Part shown: positions 8,351 to 17,347 of the stretch, piece after piece
How positions within the stretch are numbered: position 1 is the stretch's first letter
Layout: every line of letters starts with the position of its first letter
NCBI RefSeq assembly: GCF_000787775.1
Contig: NZ_BBPM01000019.1
Location: 31,743 to 95,742 of the forward strand
Origin: Streptacidiphilus carbonis
GTDB lineage: Bacteria; Actinomycetota; Actinomycetes; Streptomycetales; Streptomycetaceae
DNA length: 64,000 bases
Direction: 5' to 3'
Notes under the pieces: model-generated
The model's database searches: none
Told to the model about the DNA's origin: nothing
Seen by the model: only the letters and a program-made list of their open reading frames with translations
Program-made: the position numbers and the translations under genes

Positions 8351-8401
8351 GACGGTGGAGCGCGTCGCGGCAGGGGTGCTGCCGTTGCGGGCGTGGGGCG
8401 G

Positions 8402-9004
8402 CTACTTCGGTGCGGCGGTGCCGTCCGGGGTCGCCGGGGCGAGGACGTCCCTGGCGTCCAGGAGGTCGCTGACGAAGGCTTCCGGGGCGGTGGTGAGGGC
8501 CTGGGCGCGTTCGGGTTCGGTGATCGGGACGACGTTGATGACGCGGACCGCGGCGGTGGTGGTCTCCAGGAAGCCCGGCTGGTCCATGGTCCAGGGGCCG
8601 GCCAGGAAGGCGTGGTGGTGGGCCGGGAAGGTGGGAAGGTCGGAGCCGAAGGTGACGATCTCGCCCCAGCCGAGCGGGCGGCCGAAGGTCCAGGGGTGGG
8701 CGGCCAGGTTCGCCAGGTGGATCGCGATGCGTCCTTCGTCCTCGGCGCTGACCGGGCCGCGTCGCCGCAGTCGGAGCTCCGCGCGGTCGCCGACGGCGCG
8801 TCCCTCGGCCGACGGCATCGGCTCGACGGACATGCCGACCGTGGTGAAGACGGTGGCGGCCGAGGGGTCGGTGGTGCGGTGGACCAGGATGTCGATGCGG
8901 GCGAGCGGGCCGGGGCCGTTGTCGAACGCGATGCCGTTGTCCTCCTCTCCCAGTTCCTGCTGCAGGGCGTGGAAGAGGTCACGGAGGATGACGGGTGCGT
9001 TCAT
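8402..9004 (-). CDS. Suppressor-of-fused (SUFU)-like domain protein
   Basis: 200 residues from ATG 9004. The pattern VFTTVGMSVEPMP, then RAELRLRRRG, then HPWTFGRPLGWGEIVTFG and FLETTTAAVRVINVVPITEPERAQAL matches the order of conserved blocks in bacterial SUFU-domain proteins. In bacteria these are small cytosolic proteins of unknown role, sometimes acting as immunity proteins to polymorphic toxins. No toxin gene is visible next to it. It is divergent from the DinB-like gene with only 43 bp between starts. Family call is moderately secure; function is open. Confidence 0.6.
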   Translation of the reverse strand: MNAPVILRDLFHALQQELGEEDNGIAFDNGPGPLARIDILVHRTTDPSAATVFTTVGMSVEPMPSAEGRAVGDRAELRLRRRGPVSAEDEGRIAIHLANLAAHPWTFGRPLGWGEIVTFGSDLPTFPAHHHAFLAGPWTMDQPGFLETTTAAVRVINVVPITEPERAQALTTAPEAFVSDLLDARDVLAPATPDGTAAPK

Positions 9005-9047
9005 GTTCGGGACTCTACACAGCGCTCGGACGGTAGGGTCGGCGCCC

Positions 9048-9593
9048 ATGACCGACATGCTGATCGACGAGCAGGGACGGCCGGAGCCCCCGTTGGCGGC
9101 CGACGAGGGCGCGACGCTGGTGGGGTTCCTGGAGTACCAGCGGGCCACCTTCGCCTGGAAGTTCGCCGGGCTGGACTCGGCCGGGCTGGGCACCTCGATC
9201 GCGGCCTCGACGATGACCCTGGGCGGAATGGTCAAGCATCTCGCCCTGGTCGAGAACCACTGGTTCTCCCGGCAGCTGCACGGCGCCGAGCAGACCCCGC
9301 CGTGGGACGCGGTGGACTGGAAGGCCGACCCGGACTGGGACTGGCACTCGGCCGCCGAGGACACCCCGGAGCAGTTGCTCGCGCTCTGGCAGGACGAGGT
9401 GGCGCGGTCGCGTTCCCTGCTCGCGCAGGCGCTGGCCCAGGGCGGCCTGGACCAGCCGGCCCGGCGGGTCTGGGCCGACGGCCGGGCGCCGAGCCTGCGC
9501 TGGATCCTGCTGCACATGGTCGAGGAGTACGCGCGCCACAACGGCCATGCGGACCTGCTGCGCGAGGCGGTGGACGGGACCACGGGGGAGTGA
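9048..9593 (+). CDS. DinB/DUF664 family protein (putative thiol-dependent metalloenzyme)
   Basis: 181 residues from ATG 9048. The metal-binding triad of the DinB superfamily is seen as His in MVKHLALVENHWF and two more His in LHMVEEYARHNGHADLLRE near the C-terminus. The four-helix layout and length fit DUF664. Members use bacillithiol or mycothiol for detoxification, and actinomycetes make mycothiol, so a mycothiol S-transferase role is plausible but not demonstrated. The gene stands alone between divergent and convergent neighbours. Confidence 0.8.
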   Translation: MTDMLIDEQGRPEPPLAADEGATLVGFLEYQRATFAWKFAGLDSAGLGTSIAASTMTLGGMVKHLALVENHWFSRQLHGAEQTPPWDAVDWKADPDWDWHSAAEDTPEQLLALWQDEVARSRSLLAQALAQGGLDQPARRVWADGRAPSLRWILLHMVEEYARHNGHADLLREAVDGTTGE

Positions 9594-9626
9594 CCGCGCG
9601 GAGCGACCGGTCGAGCCGAGGGGCCG

Positions 9627-10319
9627 TCAGCCCAGGTGGTGGCGCTGGGCGTAGGCGACGGCGGCGGTGCGGTCGCGCGAGCCGGTCTTGGCGAAGATCC
9701 GGTTGATGTGCGTCTTGACGGTGTGTCCGCTGAGCACGAGCGCGGCCGCGATCTCGGGGTTGTTCAGGCCCCTGGCGATCAGGGCCAGGATCTCCGCCTC
9801 GCGCTGGGTCAGCCCGTCCGGCAGCGGGACGGCGCCCGGCCGCGCGGCCGCGGGGGGCGGGACGGACGGACCGGGGGCGGCCGGAGCGGAGGCGGCGGCC
9901 AGCAGGGTGGCCTGCACCCGCGGGTCCAGCACCGCGAGGCCGCCGGCCGCGGCGTGCAGGGCGCGGGCGATGTCGGTGCGGTCCGCGTCCTTGGTGAGGT
10001 AGCTGCGCGCACCGGCCCGCAGAGCGTCCAGGACCGAGCTGTCGTCGGCGTAGGTGGTGAGCACGACCACGGCGACGGAGGGGTGTTCGGCGGTCAGCCG
10101 CCGGGTGGCCCCGATGCCGTCCAGGACCGGCATCCGCAGGTCCAGCAGGATGGCGTCGGGCCGGTGCTCGGCAACCAGATCCAGGGCCTGGGCCCCGTCG
10201 GCGGCGGCGCCGACGACGTCGATGTCGGGCAGGGCGCCGAGGAGCAGCACCAGGCCCTCGCGGACGCTGGCCTGATCGTCGGCGACGATCACGCGGAGGG
10301 GGGTGGTGGCGCCGGTCAT
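9627..10319 (-). CDS. LuxR/NarL-family response regulator
   Basis: 230 residues. Receiver: VIVADDQASVREG, phosphoacceptor Asp in AILLDLRMPVLDG, Lys in SYLTKDADRTD. A Pro/Ala-rich linker (about residues 140-165) precedes the LuxR helix-turn-helix LTQREAEILALIARGLNNPEIAAALVLSGHTVKTHI. The ATG overlaps the stop of the upstream kinase gene by 4 bp, giving a kinase-regulator operon. The divergent membrane protein gene at 11926 may be a target, by position only. Confidence 0.92.
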   Translation of the reverse strand: MTGATTPLRVIVADDQASVREGLVLLLGALPDIDVVGAAADGAQALDLVAEHRPDAILLDLRMPVLDGIGATRRLTAEHPSVAVVVLTTYADDSSVLDALRAGARSYLTKDADRTDIARALHAAAGGLAVLDPRVQATLLAAASAPAAPGPSVPPPAAARPGAVPLPDGLTQREAEILALIARGLNNPEIAAALVLSGHTVKTHINRIFAKTGSRDRTAAVAYAQRHHLG

Positions 10320-11638
10320 GGGTTCAGTCTCCCCGGTCCGGCCGTCGGCGCACCGGCCGGGTGCGGGACGGCCGGGTGCGGGAGTCGGGCGGTGACGGTC
10401 CAGATGTCGCCCTGCGGGCCCGCCGTGAGCGTGCCGTTGAGCAGGCGCAGCCGTTCCCGCATCCCGATCAGGCCGTAGCCGCCGCCGACGCTGCCGCCGA
10501 CGCCGGTGGTGCCATGGTCGGCAGCGGTACCGGCGGGGGTGCGGGTCGGGCCGGTGACCGGGAGTGCGGCCGGGTCGGTGATCGGGTTGGTGACGGTCAC
10601 CGCGGTGAGGGCCCCGGTGCTCCGCAGGTGCAGTTCGACCGGCGCCCCGGGGGCGTGCTTTGCGGCGTTGACCAGGGCTTCCTGCACGATGCGCAGGAGC
10701 GCCAGGGTGGCGTCGGGCGGCAGTGGCCGGAGCGGTCCGTCCAGGTCGAGCGAGACGGCGACGGCGGCGCCGTGCCGGCGGGTGTGGGTGTCGGCCGCGC
10801 GGGTGATCTCCTGGTCGAGCGGGAGCTGGTCGGTGCGCATGGCGTGGACCGCCCGACGGGTCTCGACCAGTCCCTCGGAGGCCATCCGCTGTGCGGCGGC
10901 CAGCGTCTCCAGGGCCTTGTCGACGTCCCGACTGTCCGTCAGTACGGCTCTGGCGACCTGGATCTGGATGCCCAGCGCGCCCAGCGAGTGGGCCAGGACG
11001 TCATGGATCTCGCGGGCGATCCGGGCCCGTTCGTCCAGTACCTCGGTGCGCCGCTGCTGCTCCTGCAACTGTTCGAACTGGGCCAGCAGTGCGGCCGACT
11101 GCTCGGCCTGGACCTGGTAGCCGCGCCGGTTGCGCCCCACCAGCAGTCCGACCACCACCAGCAGCGGGTAGCCCAGCAGGGTGCCCAGGTTGTCGCCGTA
11201 GGCGACCGCGCCGATCGAGGCGGCCAGGATCCCGCCGACGGCCACGGCGCAGGCGGGGAGCAGCGCGGCCTCGGTCGCCGCGATCATCGTTCCGATCATC
11301 GCGAAGGACAGCAGGCTGTCGCCGTCGGGAAGCGCGCAGCCCAGTCCTCCGGCGACGACGACCACGGCCAGCACCGGCGTGTGCAGCCGTGGACGGCGGG
11401 GCCTCAGGGCCGGGTGCAGGTCGAGCAGGCACCAGGCCGCGGTCCCCAGGCAGAGCAGGGCGTAGACGGAGAGCTGCACCACCCACGTGCCCGGGCTGAC
11501 CGACCGGTGGCCGGTGAGCAGCAGCAGGCCCACCAGGAGCAGACCGACGACCCGGATCAGGCTGCTGGCCCACCGCAGCACGCTCGCGGCCTCGCCGCGC
11601 CGTGCCAGGAACCTCGGCGAAGCAGTCACGGTCGTCAC
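10316..11638 (-). CDS. Sensor histidine kinase (HisKA_3/HATPase)
   Basis: 440 residues from GTG 11638. The N-terminus carries about five to six hydrophobic segments (VVGLLLVGLLLLTG, VQLSVYALLCLGTAAWCLL, LAVVVVAGGLGCAL, AALLPACAVAVGGILAASI, LLGYPLLVVVGLLVG). The phosphoacceptor motif is IAREIHDVLAHSLGALGIQ, with N box QEALVNAAKHAPG and a G box in GGGYGLIGMRERL. Between them a Thr/Gly-rich insertion (about residues 370-395) is unusual. Co-transcribed with the regulator at 9627. Signal unknown; the integral membrane N-terminus with little extracytoplasmic loop suggests membrane sensing. Confidence 0.92.
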   Translation of the reverse strand: MTTVTASPRFLARRGEAASVLRWASSLIRVVGLLLVGLLLLTGHRSVSPGTWVVQLSVYALLCLGTAAWCLLDLHPALRPRRPRLHTPVLAVVVVAGGLGCALPDGDSLLSFAMIGTMIAATEAALLPACAVAVGGILAASIGAVAYGDNLGTLLGYPLLVVVGLLVGRNRRGYQVQAEQSAALLAQFEQLQEQQRRTEVLDERARIAREIHDVLAHSLGALGIQIQVARAVLTDSRDVDKALETLAAAQRMASEGLVETRRAVHAMRTDQLPLDQEITRAADTHTRRHGAAVAVSLDLDGPLRPLPPDATLALLRIVQEALVNAAKHAPGAPVELHLRSTGALTAVTVTNPITDPAALPVTGPTRTPAGTAADHGTTGVGGSVGGGYGLIGMRERLRLLNGTLTAGPQGDIWTVTARLPHPAVPHPAGAPTAGPGRLNP

Positions 11639-11925
11639 TCCTGGGGCTGTGCCGCTGCTGGGTCCGTGCGGTGGGTCCGTGCGGCTGTCGACGTCCCCGA
11701 GGCTAGGCGGCCCGCTGGTACCACCGCGTCACCGCAGGGGTTGATCGGCGGGTGGAGATCCCCGTCCGCGGGTTGGTACCGGGGCGGCGGCAAGCTCGTC
11801 CCGCGGCTCAACCCGGGGTCCGATCCGGTGCGGGGCACCGGCGAAGAGAGTGGGCACATCACCCCGCAGGCCTCCTGCGGATCTCCCGCAGACCTCCCGC
11901 AGACCTCTCAGAGGAGTCCGTCGTC

Positions 11926-12468
11926 ATGTCCGAACTCACCCAGGCGATGATCATCAACGCCGCCGTCCTGGTGGCCGTGCTCCACTCCGATCTGGGCGCC
12001 GAGCGCAAGATCGGCACCTTCCGGATCCTGCGTCCGCTGCTCATCTCGGCCGCCGTGATCCCGCTGTTCATCGACCGGCCGGTGACCCGGGGCACCGGCC
12101 TGGCCCTGGAGCTGGCCGGGGTCGCCGCGGGGCTGCTCGCCGGCCTGGCCGCCATCGCGCTGATGGGCGTCCACCGCAGCCCGGAGACGGGCCGGCCGGT
12201 CAGCCGGGCCGGGACGCCCTACGCGATGCTGTGGATCGTCGTCATCGGCGCCCGCGCGGCCTTCTCCTGGGGGTCCTCGCACTGGTTCTCCGCCCAGCTG
12301 ACCAGCTGGTGCATCGCCCACCAGGTCACCGCCGCGGCCATCACCGACGGACTGATCTTCATGGCCGTGGCCATGCTGCTGACCCGCACCATCGGCCTCG
12401 GCGCGCGGGCCGCCGCCCTGCCCGCGGCAACCCGGACGTCCCGCACGCCGGGCCCGGTCCGGCTCTGA
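11926..12468 (+). CDS. Integral membrane protein, CcdC/DUF1453-like
   Basis: 180 residues from ATG 11926, with GAGGAG 9 bases upstream. Hydrophobic segments: AMIINAAVLVAVLHSD, ILRPLLISAAVIPLFID, LALELAGVAAGLLAGLAAIALMG, YAMLWIVVIGARAAFSWG and ITDGLIFMAVAMLLTRTIG. The order and the central R-A-A-F-S-W region resemble DUF1453/CcdC-type membrane proteins. It diverges from a two-component operon and may be its target, as often seen for this family in streptomycetes. Role unknown. Confidence 0.7.
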   Translation: MSELTQAMIINAAVLVAVLHSDLGAERKIGTFRILRPLLISAAVIPLFIDRPVTRGTGLALELAGVAAGLLAGLAAIALMGVHRSPETGRPVSRAGTPYAMLWIVVIGARAAFSWGSSHWFSAQLTSWCIAHQVTAAAITDGLIFMAVAMLLTRTIGLGARAAALPAATRTSRTPGPVRL

Positions 12469-12477
12469 CGCCGCGGG

Positions 12478-12523
12478 GCGCCCCTGTGTCCCTGCGCCCC
12501 TGTGTCCCTGCGCCTCTGCGCCC
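12478..12523. repeat. 16-bp tandem repeat after DUF1453-like gene
   Basis: Unit GCGCCCCTGTGTCCCT occurs at 12478-12493 and 12494-12509, followed by a degenerate partial copy GCGCCTCTGCGCCC. It begins 10 bp after the preceding stop codon. Confidence 0.8.
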
Positions 12524-12585
12524 ATCCGGCGCAATGCGAAGTGGCGTGCAGGGATATGTTCCTGACAGGGGATTAGTGTCGATAT

Positions 12586-13683
12586 GTGACAGTTGAAGTC
12601 GATACGGAACTCCCCGGCGCGCACCGGCAGCCCGGCGCGGACGCCGACGCGGTGGGGCGCCGGGTGCGCTCGCGGGCCGTGCTGGTCGCCGCCGCCGTGT
12701 CGCTGCTGCTGGTGCTGGCGATCGTGCTGGGCAGCCGGGGGCTGCGGGACTTCGACTCGGCACTGATCCCCTACACCGTGGCCACGATCTTCCTGGCCTT
12801 CGGCGTGACCTACCGCTACCTGATGTGGATCTCGGCGCCGGCCGCCTGGCGGCTGTTCCGGCAGGGGCTGCGGACCGCCTTCTCCCGGGAGAACTTCCGC
12901 CGCGCGCCCACCTCGCTGCCCCGGATGGCCGCCACCTACCTCGGCTTCCAGCGCTTCCTGGGCGCCCGCTCGCACGCCCGTTGGATCGCCCACCAGGCGA
13001 TGTTCTGGGGCTGCCTGCTGGCGGTGGCCATCACCTTCCCGCTCACCTGGGGCTGGTTCACCTTCACCGCGTCCAGCGCGGACGGTCCCGGCTACGAGAT
13101 GCGGGTCTGGGGCTTCAAGGTGCTGGGCTTCTCCTCCAGCAGCTTCTTCGGCTGGGCCATGTACCACGGTCTCGACCTGGCCGCGGTGCTGGTCATCGGC
13201 GGTGTCGGCTACTTCCTGTGGCGGCGCACCAGGGACCGGGCCGCGACCACCGGGCAGCGCTTCGGCTACGACTTCCTGCCGCTGCTGGCGCTGCTCACCA
13301 TCTCGGTCACCGGGCTGCTGCTCACCTTCTCCGAGATCTGCCTGCACGGCGGCGGCTATGAGTTCCTGGCCGTGACCCACATGGTCTCGGTCGTGTTCAC
13401 CCTGGTCTACCTGCCCTTCGGCAAGTTCTTCCACATCGTCCAGCGGCCCGCCGCGGTGGGGATGGCGCTGTTCAAGTTCCAGTCCCGCTCCCGGGGCGAG
13501 GAGCTGTTCGCCTGCCGCCGCTGCGGCACCCCGATCGACACCGTCCCGTACCTGGAGAACCTGCGCGGCACCATGCGCGATCTCGACCTCGGCTTCGACG
13601 AGTGGGCCGAGTACTGCCCGCGCTGCAAGCGCGTCCTGCGCGGCAGCGCCTACCTGCAGCATGTGAAGCGGGGATTCAGATGA
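12586..13683 (+). CDS. Membrane cytochrome-b-like (NarI-like) subunit with C-terminal zinc ribbon, nitrate operon
   Basis: 365 residues from GTG 12586. At least six hydrophobic segments are visible, for example VLVAAAVSLLLVLAIVLG, AMFWGCLLAVAITFPLTWGW and LPLLALLTISVTGLLLTF. His residues suited to b-heme ligation lie in SHARWIAHQAMF, WAMYHGLDLA, FLAVTHMVSVVF and GKFFHIVQRP. The C-terminus holds two CxxC knuckles (Cys 310/313 and 344/347: CRRCGTP, YCPRCKR), a rubredoxin/zinc-ribbon-like tail not found in ordinary NarI. It heads an operon with a molybdoenzyme, ferredoxin and Rieske protein and probably passes quinol electrons to them. Confidence 0.7.
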   Translation: MTVEVDTELPGAHRQPGADADAVGRRVRSRAVLVAAAVSLLLVLAIVLGSRGLRDFDSALIPYTVATIFLAFGVTYRYLMWISAPAAWRLFRQGLRTAFSRENFRRAPTSLPRMAATYLGFQRFLGARSHARWIAHQAMFWGCLLAVAITFPLTWGWFTFTASSADGPGYEMRVWGFKVLGFSSSSFFGWAMYHGLDLAAVLVIGGVGYFLWRRTRDRAATTGQRFGYDFLPLLALLTISVTGLLLTFSEICLHGGGYEFLAVTHMVSVVFTLVYLPFGKFFHIVQRPAAVGMALFKFQSRSRGEELFACRRCGTPIDTVPYLENLRGTMRDLDLGFDEWAEYCPRCKRVLRGSAYLQHVKRGFR

Positions 13684-13687
13684 TGGG

Positions 13688-13723
13688 GTGTCAGATGGTG
13701 TGTCGGATGGCGTGTCAGACGGG
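13688..13723 (+). repeat. Triple 12-bp repeat at start of molybdoenzyme gene
   Basis: GTGTCAGATGGT, GTGTCGGATGGC and GTGTCAGACGGG follow one another without gaps, each beginning with a possible GTG start and each coding (M/V)SDG. The repeat begins 5 bp after the stop of the previous gene. Confidence 0.85.
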
Positions 13724-16045
13724 ATGCTTCCGATGAGCCGCGCCGTCGGGCCGGTCCCGGTCAGCCTGGACCCCTCGGTCGCCCCGCCGGGCACCCGCAA
13801 CTTCCGCGACGCCGGCGGCATCCCGGCCGACCAGTGGCACGCCAACCAGGTCAAGCAGACCCTGGTGCCCACCCACTGCTGCTTCTGCGGCGTGCAGTGC
13901 GGGATGTACCTGCGGGTGGACGAGCGCGGCAAGGTCTTCGGCGTCGAGCCGCGCAACCACGACATCAACCGCAGCCGGCTCTGCCCCAAGGGCCTCAACG
14001 CCTACCAGCAGGTCAACCACCCCGACCGGCTCACCGCACCGCTGCTGCGCCGCAGCCGGGACGAGCCGTTCCGGGAGGCCTCCTGGGAGGAGGCGCTGGA
14101 CTTCACCGCCGCCGAGGTCCGCCGGATCCAGACCGCGTACGGCAGGGACGCCTTCGGGCTGCTCGGCGGGGCCAGCCTGTTCTCCGAGAAGACCTACCTG
14201 GTCGGCAAGTTCGCTCGGGTCGCGCTGAAGACCCGTCATGTGGACTACAACGGACGGCTCTGCATGGTCAGCGCCGCCGGGGCGAACAAGCTGGCCTTCG
14301 GCATCGACCGGGCCGCCAATCCGTTCGCCGACATCCTGCAGACCGACTGCCTGCTGATCGCGGGCTCCAACGTCGGCGAGTGCTTCCCGGTGATGACCCA
14401 GTACCTGTGGGGAGCCAGGGACCGGGGCGCCAAGCTCATCGTGGTGGACCCCCGGGAGACCGCCGTGGCCCGCACCGCCGACATCCATGTGGCGCTGCGC
14501 TCCGGCACCGACGCCGCCTTCTTCAACTCGGTGCTGCACGTGGTCATCCGTGAAGGACTGACCGACGACGCCTTCCTGGCCGAGCACACCACCGGCTGGG
14601 ACGAGCTCAGGGCCACCGTCGCCGAGTACCCGCCGAAGCTCGCCGCGGAGATCTGCGGCATCCCCGACGTGCAGATCGAGCAGGTCGCCCGGATGTTCGG
14701 GACCGCCAAGAAGGCCATGGCCTGGCACGCCCGAGGCATCGAGCACCACACCCAGGGCGTGGAGAACTGCCTGACCGTCATCAACCTCTGCACCGCCACC
14801 GGCAACCTCGGCAGGCCGGGGGCCGGCTACGGCACCATCACCGGCCAGGGCAACGGCCAGGGCGGCCGCGAGCACGGCCAGAAGTCCGACCTGCTGCCGG
14901 GCGGACGGTCCATCGCCAACCCCGAGCACCGCCGCTGGATCAGCGAGTTCTGGGGCATCGACGAGGCCGAGCTGCCGCAGGCCGGGACGTCGATGATGGA
15001 GATGGTCTGGCAGATGCAGCGGCAGGAGATCCGCGGCCTGATCGGGATCTGCAACAACCCCTTCGTCTCGCTGCCCAACTACGCCGTGGTCAAGGACGGC
15101 TACGACACCCTGGACTTCCACGCCCAGTTCGACTTCTTCCTCTCCGAGACCGCGGCCAACGCCCATGTGGTCTTCCCGGTCACCACCTGGGCCGAGGACG
15201 AGGGGGTGATGGCCAACGCCGAGGCCAGGGTGGTCAAGCACAACAAGGCCCAGGAGCCGCCGCCCGGGGTTCGCACCGACACCTGGGTGATGTGCGAGCT
15301 GGCCCGGCGGCTCGGGGCGGCGGACAAGTTCGACTTCGCCGGCTCCCGCGAGGTCTTCGACGAGCTGCGCGCCGCCTCGGCCGGGTCGGTCAACGACTAC
15401 TACGGGATCACCTACGAGCGGCTGGAGCAGACCGGCGGCATCGCCTGGCCCTGCCCCGACCTGGACCACCCGGGCACGCCCCGGCTGTTCGAGGGCGGGC
15501 TGACGTACCACCCCGACCAGAAGGTCCATCTGCAGACGGTGGAGTGGCACCCGCCGGCCGACCGCTTCGACGAGCAGTACCCGATGCGGCTGACCACCGG
15601 ACGGACCGTGGCGCACTTCCTGTCGGGCAATCAGACCCGGCGGCTGGGCGCCCTGGTGGAGCAGACCCCGCGCCCCTGGGTGGAGCTGCACCCCAGTCAC
15701 GGCTACCGCAACGGCGACCCGGTCCGGGTCACCACCCGGCGCGGCAGCGAGGTGCTGCCCGCGCTGGTCACCGAGGCGATCCGGCCGGACCACGTCTTCA
15801 TCCCGTACCACTGGCCGTTCCCGACCTCCGCCAACGCGCTGACCATCGACGCGCTGGACCCGCGCTCCAAGATCCCGGAGTACAAGGTCTGCGCCTGCCG
15901 GATCGATTCGGCCCCCGCCGTGGACCCGGTGCCGGCCCCGCCGATGCCGCCGGGCCGTTCGGCCTATCCGGAGGCCCAGGCCTCGCGCGACGACCCGCTG
16001 CCGCCCAGCTCCCCGCAGGGGCGCGGCACCGGCGAAGTGAGGTGA
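13688..16045 (+). CDS. Molybdopterin oxidoreductase, assimilatory-type nitrate reductase catalytic subunit
   Basis: 785 residues from GTG 13688; GTG 13700, GTG 13712, ATG 13724 and ATG 13733 are alternatives because of the start-region repeat. The [4Fe-4S] motif is Cys64-x2-Cys67-x3-Cys71 (HCCFCGVQCG) with Cys99 in RLCPKG. Mo is probably bound by Cys192 in NGRLCMVSAAGANKLAFG, as in Nas/Nap enzymes, and the molydopterin-binding C-terminal domain is seen at YPMRLTTGRTVAHFLSGNQTR. No Tat or Sec signal is present, so the enzyme appears cytoplasmic. The neighbouring NarK-type porter supports nitrate as substrate; other Mo/bis-MGD oxidoreductase substrates cannot be excluded. Confidence 0.85.
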   Translation: MSDGVSDGVSDGMLPMSRAVGPVPVSLDPSVAPPGTRNFRDAGGIPADQWHANQVKQTLVPTHCCFCGVQCGMYLRVDERGKVFGVEPRNHDINRSRLCPKGLNAYQQVNHPDRLTAPLLRRSRDEPFREASWEEALDFTAAEVRRIQTAYGRDAFGLLGGASLFSEKTYLVGKFARVALKTRHVDYNGRLCMVSAAGANKLAFGIDRAANPFADILQTDCLLIAGSNVGECFPVMTQYLWGARDRGAKLIVVDPRETAVARTADIHVALRSGTDAAFFNSVLHVVIREGLTDDAFLAEHTTGWDELRATVAEYPPKLAAEICGIPDVQIEQVARMFGTAKKAMAWHARGIEHHTQGVENCLTVINLCTATGNLGRPGAGYGTITGQGNGQGGREHGQKSDLLPGGRSIANPEHRRWISEFWGIDEAELPQAGTSMMEMVWQMQRQEIRGLIGICNNPFVSLPNYAVVKDGYDTLDFHAQFDFFLSETAANAHVVFPVTTWAEDEGVMANAEARVVKHNKAQEPPPGVRTDTWVMCELARRLGAADKFDFAGSREVFDELRAASAGSVNDYYGITYERLEQTGGIAWPCPDLDHPGTPRLFEGGLTYHPDQKVHLQTVEWHPPADRFDEQYPMRLTTGRTVAHFLSGNQTRRLGALVEQTPRPWVELHPSHGYRNGDPVRVTTRRGSEVLPALVTEAIRPDHVFIPYHWPFPTSANALTIDALDPRSKIPEYKVCACRIDSAPAVDPVPAPPMPPGRSAYPEAQASRDDPLPPSSPQGRGTGEVR

Positions 16046-16055
16046 GCGCAACACC

Positions 16056-16697
16056 ATGATGGGCCGCACGCTCTTCATCGACCCCGGACGCTGCATCGGC
16101 TGCCAGGCCTGCGTGTCCGGCTGCCGCGAGTGCGACTCGCACCGGGGCAAGTCCATGATCCACCTGGACTACCCGGACGAGGGCAGCTCGGTCGCCTCGC
16201 TCCCCACGGTCTGCATGCACTGCGAGGACCCGGTCGCGCCCTGCGCCGAGGTCTGCCCGGCCGAGGCGATCCTGATCAGCCCGGACGGGGTGGTCCACGA
16301 GGCCGACCCGACCCGCTGCATCGGCTGCAGCAACTGCGTCAACGCCTGCCCGTTCGGCGTCCCCAAGATCGACCTCGCGGCGAAGCTGCAGCTGAAGTGC
16401 AACCTCTGCTACGACCGGACCTCGCTCGGACTGGCCCCGATGTGCGCGACGGTCTGCCCGACCGGCGCCCTGTTCTACGGAACCCTGGAGGAGCTGCAGG
16501 CCGAGCGGCCGGGCGTGGACGTCTCCAACTGGTTCGAGTTCGGGGACGTGCAGATCACCACCGGAGTGGCCATGGTCGTCCCGGCGGACCGGACCAGGGA
16601 CCCGGTGCCCGGCGGCCTGCCGACGCTCCCGCTGGTGCAGGTCAACGGACGCGACACCGGCGGACGGGTCGTCAGCGACGCCGGAGGACAGCTGTGA
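16056..16697 (+). CDS. Four-cluster [4Fe-4S] ferredoxin subunit
   Basis: 213 residues. Four cysteine groups are seen in order: CIGCQACVSGCRECD, CMHCEDPVAPCAEVCP, CIGCSNCVNACPFG and CNLCYDRTSLGLAPMCATVCP. This is the pattern of DmsB/NrfC/NarH-like electron-transfer subunits and allows up to four clusters. It has no signal peptide. It lies between the molybdoenzyme and Rieske genes and should wire them together. ATG 16056 follows the molybdoenzyme stop by 10 bp with GAGG nearby; the end overlaps the Rieske start by 4 bp. Confidence 0.88.
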   Translation: MMGRTLFIDPGRCIGCQACVSGCRECDSHRGKSMIHLDYPDEGSSVASLPTVCMHCEDPVAPCAEVCPAEAILISPDGVVHEADPTRCIGCSNCVNACPFGVPKIDLAAKLQLKCNLCYDRTSLGLAPMCATVCPTGALFYGTLEELQAERPGVDVSNWFEFGDVQITTGVAMVVPADRTRDPVPGGLPTLPLVQVNGRDTGGRVVSDAGGQL

Positions 16698-17341
16698 CCG
16701 GACCGAACGACACGACCGACCCGGACGGAACCGACCCGGCCGCCGCGGCCCGGGCCGCCGAGCGGGACGCGGCGCTGCGGGACCGGCTCAGCGCCGACTC
16801 GCTCACCTCGCGCCGCGACTACCTGCGGGTGATGACCACCGTCTCCGGCGGACTGCTGGTCGGCAGCATCGCGGTCTCGGCCGGAGTGCTGCACCGGCAC
16901 GGCGACGCCGAGGCGGCGGAGGTGCCTGAGCTCAGGGTCGCCGACCGGCTGGCCCGGGGCGAGGCCGTGCTCTTCAACTACCCCGGTGAACACGACCGGG
17001 CGATGGCGGTGAAGCTCGCGGACGACAGCGTGGTCGGCTACTCCACCGTCTGCACCCACCTCGCCTGCGGGGTGCTCTGGAAGGAGCACCGCGGCGAGGA
17101 GGGCGAGCTGTACTGCCCCTGCCACGAGGGCTCCTTCGACATCCGCACCGGCGCGGTGACCGGCGGGCCGCCGCCGCGCGGACTGCCCAAGGTGCTGATG
17201 GCGGAACGCGCCGACGGCAGCGTCTGGGCCGTCGGCACGGCCTACTCGGACGAGACCGCGCGCCATGCGGCCTGCCGCCAGCTCGGCGCCATCCGTCCCG
17301 GTACCACCGTGCCGAGCTGCCCGCACAGCGGAGGGAAGTGA
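16694..17341 (+). CDS. Membrane-anchored Rieske [2Fe-2S] protein
   Basis: 215 residues from GTG 16694, coupled to the ferredoxin gene (GTGA) with CGGAGGA upstream. A twin-arginine-like SRRDYLRVMTT precedes a single membrane segment (VSGGLLVGSIAVSAGVL), as in QcrA-type Rieske proteins. The cluster ligands are CTHLACG and CPCHEGSFD, with the GGPPPRGL proline loop after them. It probably transfers electrons between quinol-side components and the ferredoxin/molybdoenzyme. Its expected location outside the membrane contrasts with the signal-less molybdoenzyme, which is a point of interest. Confidence 0.88.
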   Translation: MTGPNDTTDPDGTDPAAAARAAERDAALRDRLSADSLTSRRDYLRVMTTVSGGLLVGSIAVSAGVLHRHGDAEAAEVPELRVADRLARGEAVLFNYPGEHDRAMAVKLADDSVVGYSTVCTHLACGVLWKEHRGEEGELYCPCHEGSFDIRTGAVTGGPPPRGLPKVLMAERADGSVWAVGTAYSDETARHAACRQLGAIRPGTTVPSCPHSGGK

Positions 17342-17347
17342 CCGGCC

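Noticed and set aside
13715..16156. 813-codon minus-strand frame opposite the molybdoenzyme
   Set aside because: No recognisable motifs, and the sense strand has complete cofactor-binding motifs.
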